In this document: positions 60,658-64,000 of the stretch, piece by piece | Position numbering within the stretch: position 1 is the stretch's first letter | How the letters are laid out: each line of letters opens with the position of its first letter | Source of the DNA: Alphaproteobacteria bacterium | GTDB lineage: Bacteria > Pseudomonadota > Alphaproteobacteria > Thalassobaculales > Thalassobaculaceae | Assembly (NCBI GenBank): GCA_024742605.1 | Contig: JANSYC010000009.1 | Coordinates: forward strand, 1 to 64,000 | Direction: 5' to 3' | DNA length: 64,000 bases | Position numbers and translations under genes: made by a program | The notes under the pieces: generated by a model | Database searches by the model: none | What the model saw: only the letters and a program-made list of their open reading frames with translations | What the model was told of the DNA's origin: nothing

Positions 60658-61422
60658 ATGCCGGACTCCCGCCAGGCGCCGGTCGAGGTGCACAGCCCGG
60701 TCCTCGGAAAACGCGCCGGTCGCAAATACGGCGGCGGCGCGAGTTGGCTTGTGACCTTTGTGGATCTTGTCTCTCTGATGCTGGCGTTCTTCGTGCTCCG
60801 TTTTTCGATGACCACGCTGGAGACCCCACGCTACGAGGAGGCTGCCAGATCGATCAGCATCACCCTGGGCCGGGAGGTCTCGGTCGTGGAGCAAGGGCCG
60901 CCGATCACCGATGGGGTTCAGACAGAAACCAATGGGCGCGGGTTTCGACTGGGGTATCTTGAACCTCTGCTCCGCGCGAAACTGGAACGGGACCCGGTGC
61001 TGCGGTCCGCGCGTCTTGAGCAACGCGGCGAGGAACTGGTGATATCGCTGCCGTCCGATCTCTTGTTTGAGTTGGGACGCGCGAAATTGACGGCCGATGC
61101 GGACAGTGCCGTCCGGGAACTCGCAACGGCGCTCTCCACATTGCCGAACAAGGTCGATGTTGTGGGGCATGCGGATCCGCAACCAATCACCGGGGCGGAT
61201 TCGCCCTATCCGAACAATTGGGGGCTGTCCCTGGCGCGGGCCGATGCCGTCGCACGTGGTCTGATCATGGGCGGTTACCCCCACGTTCCGGTCGTCGAAG
61301 GTCAGGGCGACAGCCGGTTCGCCGATACCGGACTCACCCGTCCGATTGAGGAGCGCTATGCCCTGGCCCGTCGGGTTGATGTGGTGATCCATCCCGAACG
61401 TCTGTCGGAGTCCCGGCCATGA
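60658..61422 (+). CDS. MotB-like OmpA-family stator protein
   Basis: The 254-residue protein has the MotB membrane helix with channel Asp: SWLVTFVDLVSLMLAFFVLR, Asp near residue 36. A linker and an OmpA/MotB peptidoglycan-binding domain at about 125-245 follow, with VDVVGHADPQPI, LSLARADAVARGLI and RRVDVVIHPE. It could be the MotB partner of the MotA at 1-822, although the two lie far apart. The last gene overlaps by four bases. The name motB is likely but a second motB may exist elsewhere. Confidence 0.82.
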   Translation: MPDSRQAPVEVHSPVLGKRAGRKYGGGASWLVTFVDLVSLMLAFFVLRFSMTTLETPRYEEAARSISITLGREVSVVEQGPPITDGVQTETNGRGFRLGYLEPLLRAKLERDPVLRSARLEQRGEELVISLPSDLLFELGRAKLTADADSAVRELATALSTLPNKVDVVGHADPQPITGADSPYPNNWGLSLARADAVARGLIMGGYPHVPVVEGQGDSRFADTGLTRPIEERYALARRVDVVIHPERLSESRP

Positions 61423-64000
61423 CGGAACTCCGGACCCTCAGACGGCGTGTCTTTTTTGCGGTGGCCGCTTTGGCTGCGCTGATGGGGTCGATGATGTCAC
61501 CCGTTCATGCGGATCCCGTCGCGGTGGTCGGCAGTGCGGGAGACGGATATGACCGCCTGATATTCGCCTGGCCGCGGTCGATCGAGTACACGGCGGAACG
61601 GTTTGGCGATCAGCTGGTGATCCGGTTCTCGCGACCGATCGAGGCGGACATGTCGAGTGCCGCTGCTCCGCTGGGGACCTATGTCTCAGGGGCCCGTCTT
61701 GGAAGTGACGGACGCAGCGTGGTGGTCGATCTGACCGGAAACCACCGGCTACGGGGATCCCGAAACGGAAACCAGATCATCGTCGACCTGATTTCGAGAT
61801 CGGCGAACCCGCCGCCGCCCCAGGTCGCCCAATCCGCTACGCCTCCACCGGCTCGAGCGGCCGCCGAACCGCAAGCGGTGCCGAGCCCAGCGAGAGCCCC
61901 GGTCGTCGGGGTCCGGACGGGTCGGCACCCGAGCTATGATCGGATTGTCCTGGACTGGACTGGGCCGGTCGATTTTCAGGTCCGCCAGGGAGACGGTCAG
62001 GCAACCGTCATGTTTGATCGGCCCGCTCGGGTCAACGACGGCGCAGTGCGGTCGGCCCTGCCGGAGGAACTCCGGGGGTTCTCGACGGAAACCACCGACG
62101 ACGGTCTGAACGTGACCGTGCCATTGCCGAACGGGCGCAGTCTGGATGCGTTCCGATCGGGTCCCAAGGTTGTCTTGGATGTGAAACGGGGCGCGGCCGG
62201 CGCTGCCCCGACTTCTTCTAGCCCGCCTCCGTCCGCCCAGACGACGCCTCCGCCGGCCGCTCCATCTGAGGCCCCTCCTGCTCAAGCCGAAGCGCCCGCC
62301 CCATCGCCCGAACGATCTGCGGCCGAGCGGTCGCCGGATCAGGCGATCGCTCCGGATCCGGCACAGCCGGTCGCCCCCGCTCCGTCTCCGGCGGACCAGG
62401 CGGCGGCGCAAACCTTTGCACCCACTCCCGCCACGGCACCCGAAACGCCCGCGCAGGATTCGGTTCCACCACCCTTGGCCACGACAAGCGACCCGTCTGC
62501 GGCTGCAGGCGAGTCGGGCAGCCCTCTGCCAGCCACCGAAGGGGCCGACGGTGTGGCGCCGCCCCCACCGGATCCCGCCGGCACCAACGTGACCCGTATG
62601 ACGGATACGACCACCGGCGTGATTGCGGGTGAGATCGTCCCGGTGACCGCACAGAATCTGAACGACGCGGTCTCCTTGCGTTTCAACTGGGAGGAACAGG
62701 TCGGCGCGGTGGCGTTCACGCGTGGCGGTTATCTTTGGGTCGGCTTTGACCGCCCGGCCCGGTTCGACACCTCTGGCGTCGGCGCCGCGACCGCAGAGAT
62801 TGGCGGTCGCGCCGAGCAGGTTCCGGTTGCCGTCGGCTCCGTCCTGCGGATGCCGGTAGTCGACGGGATAAGTCCGCGTGTCTGGCGTGACGGAAATGCC
62901 TGGGTCTTCGATCTGCAGGCGCAAACCGCCCGTCCGGATGTGGCGCTGCGTGTCGACGCGCAAATGGTCAGCCCGCAGGGGCCACGCCTGTTCGTTCCGG
63001 TCGAGGGCGCGGGCGAGACCATTTTGATCCAGGACCCCGAGGTCGGCGATCGTCTCTTCCTGATCCCGGTCACGCCGTTGAGCCGCGGGGTGGACGGCGA
63101 TCGGAACTATGTTCAGGTTTCTCTCCTGTCCTCGGTTCAGGGGATCGTCGTACGTCCGCGCACCAGCCTGATTGAGATACGGCTTCTGCCGGACGGGGTC
63201 GCGATTGCCATCGAAGGGGGTATGCAGCTCTCGGGCCCGGTCGCGCGCAGTGCGGAAGATCCTTTCGGCGGAGCGCGGTTCGACGGGATGGCCCGGGGCC
63301 TTCCGCCGGGTCGCATTTTCGACATGAGCAATTGGCGCCGTGGGACGGAGAACGCCTACCTGCGGGAGAAGCAAGACCTGCAGTTGCGGGTCTCCGAAGC
63401 GACCAGCATCTCCCGCAGCGGTCCTCGGTTGGAGTTGGGGCAGTTCTATTTCGCGCGCGGATTGGCCTCGGAGGCGATCGGCTTGCTCCGGACGATTGCC
63501 CAAACCGACGAAGACCTGGCGAACCGTCCGGACGTGAAGGCCCTGCGCGGCGCGGCGAGCTTCATGCTGGGCCGTTACGAAGAGGCCGAGCAGTTTCTGG
63601 ATGACACCGCCCTGAACGGGTTCTCCGAAGCGGAACTGTGGCGCGGCGCGGCGACGGCAGCCCAGGGAAAGTGGGATGAAGCGGTCGAGCATTTTGCGCG
63701 CGCAGGCGAAATTCCAGGCGGCTATCCACGCAATTTCACCACCGATCTGGCTCTGCTTGCGGCCGAGGCGGCAATCCTGGCCGGCGACTACCGGGGCGCC
63801 GGTGCCTATCTCGACGTGATTGCCGAAGAGGCACCGACTCCGTCCGAGGCGGCTCGCATTGATTTTCTGCGCGGCCGCGTACTCGCTGCTTTTGGCGACG
63901 AGGACGCGGCGCTCGATATCTGGCGGCGCTTGGCCAATGGCGAGGACCGATGGGCGCGGGTCCGGTCGGAACGAGCCCTGATCGAACACGATCTGGAACA
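61419..64000 (+). CDS. Large secreted AMIN-like/TPR protein (C-terminus beyond window)
   Basis: At least 860 residues are visible, starting at ATG 61419 inside the MotB-like stop. A signal peptide covers residues 1-31 (cut after VHA). Two AMIN-like beta domains follow at about 35-125 (YDRLIFAWPRSIEY, IIVDLISRS) and 160-250 (YDRIVLDWTGPVDF, VVLDVKRG). A proline/alanine linker covers about 250-385, then a beta-rich region, and TPR repeats run from about 655 to the edge (GQFYFARGLASEAIGLLRTI). It is periplasmic and possibly peptidoglycan-binding. Similar large proteins end flagellar stator operons in relatives; their function is unknown to me. Confidence 0.75.
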   Translation, partial: MTELRTLRRRVFFAVAALAALMGSMMSPVHADPVAVVGSAGDGYDRLIFAWPRSIEYTAERFGDQLVIRFSRPIEADMSSAAAPLGTYVSGARLGSDGRSVVVDLTGNHRLRGSRNGNQIIVDLISRSANPPPPQVAQSATPPPARAAAEPQAVPSPARAPVVGVRTGRHPSYDRIVLDWTGPVDFQVRQGDGQATVMFDRPARVNDGAVRSALPEELRGFSTETTDDGLNVTVPLPNGRSLDAFRSGPKVVLDVKRGAAGAAPTSSSPPPSAQTTPPPAAPSEAPPAQAEAPAPSPERSAAERSPDQAIAPDPAQPVAPAPSPADQAAAQTFAPTPATAPETPAQDSVPPPLATTSDPSAAAGESGSPLPATEGADGVAPPPPDPAGTNVTRMTDTTTGVIAGEIVPVTAQNLNDAVSLRFNWEEQVGAVAFTRGGYLWVGFDRPARFDTSGVGAATAEIGGRAEQVPVAVGSVLRMPVVDGISPRVWRDGNAWVFDLQAQTARPDVALRVDAQMVSPQGPRLFVPVEGAGETILIQDPEVGDRLFLIPVTPLSRGVDGDRNYVQVSLLSSVQGIVVRPRTSLIEIRLLPDGVAIAIEGGMQLSGPVARSAEDPFGGARFDGMARGLPPGRIFDMSNWRRGTENAYLREKQDLQLRVSEATSISRSGPRLELGQFYFARGLASEAIGLLRTIAQTDEDLANRPDVKALRGAASFMLGRYEEAEQFLDDTALNGFSEAELWRGAATAAQGKWDEAVEHFARAGEIPGGYPRNFTTDLALLAAEAAILAGDYRGAGAYLDVIAEEAPTPSEAARIDFLRGRVLAAFGDEDAALDIWRRLANGEDRWARVRSERALIEHDLE

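Noticed and set aside
59902-61392. 496-codon minus-strand reading frame
   Set aside because: It is a shadow of the two MotB-like genes, with no start signal or domain.
61749-63989. 746-codon minus-strand reading frame
   Set aside because: It is antisense to the large AMIN/TPR gene, is rich in Arg and Gly as expected from shadow frames, and shows no domain.

Overview
The window is a stretch of alphaproteobacterial chromosome holding a large part of a flagellar gene cluster, interrupted by an accessory island of about 28 kb. The lineage call rests on SciP (DUF1153), FlbT, FlaF, FliX, a MotE-like protein, a DUF6468-like protein and a single-cysteine DksA, and on short flagellins of about 280 residues. 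I would guess a Rhodospirillales-type organism, but the sequence alone does not fix the genus. No rRNA, tRNA or CRISPR was found.

Left flagellar block (1-24.2 kb). Genes for motor and C-ring parts (motA, fliN, fliH, fliF) run leftward. They are followed by a TPR-glycosyltransferase-like gene, sciP, and the hook genes fliK-flgD-flgE. Next come two flagellin genes, each with a sigma54-type promoter, a second TPR-glycosyltransferase-like gene, flbT, two flaF genes, flgK, flgL, a flaG-like gene and a TPR gene. A leftward flgI-flgJ(N)-flgN group, the divergent fliX and dksA close the block. fliG is absent from its common place next to fliF.

Island (about 24.2-52.6 kb). It sits between dksA and flgH. 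From left to right it carries an unknown gene, a truncated IS3 transposase, a second unknown gene and an XRE regulator. Three tandem RTX proteins with metalloprotease-like N-termini follow, then a DUF433 protein, a small unknown gene, an OLD-type ATPase/nuclease and a serine recombinase with a palindromic candidate res site. A two-gene operon (HicA-like protein plus DNA-binding protein) is flanked on both sides by arrays of a dyad-symmetric repeat of about 32 bp. Next is a three-gene restriction-modification-like operon: DNA methyltransferase, SF2 helicase and GIY-YIG nuclease. At the right end, next to flgH, an overlapping leftward operon encodes three different large tyrosine recombinases, a small HTH/coiled-coil protein, another coiled-coil protein and a RecD-like helicase. 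The first four match the plan of GInt (ginABCD) genomic islands. Short inverted repeats built on AGCGGTA lie close to both ends.

Right flagellar block (52.6-64 kb). flgF-flgG-flgA-flgH run leftward from a sigma54-type promoter. The divergent fliL-fliM operon continues with DUF6468, motE-like, cheZ-like and two motB-like genes, then a large secreted TPR protein cut by the window edge.

How it works together: the two outer blocks encode motor, rod, rings, hook, junction, filament and their regulators. Seven GG-N10-GC sigma54 sites mark late and middle flagellar operons. The island appears to be a mobile defence island (restriction-modification-like system, OLD nuclease and a candidate toxin-antitoxin pair) that brought its own recombinases and inserted without breaking a flagellar gene.
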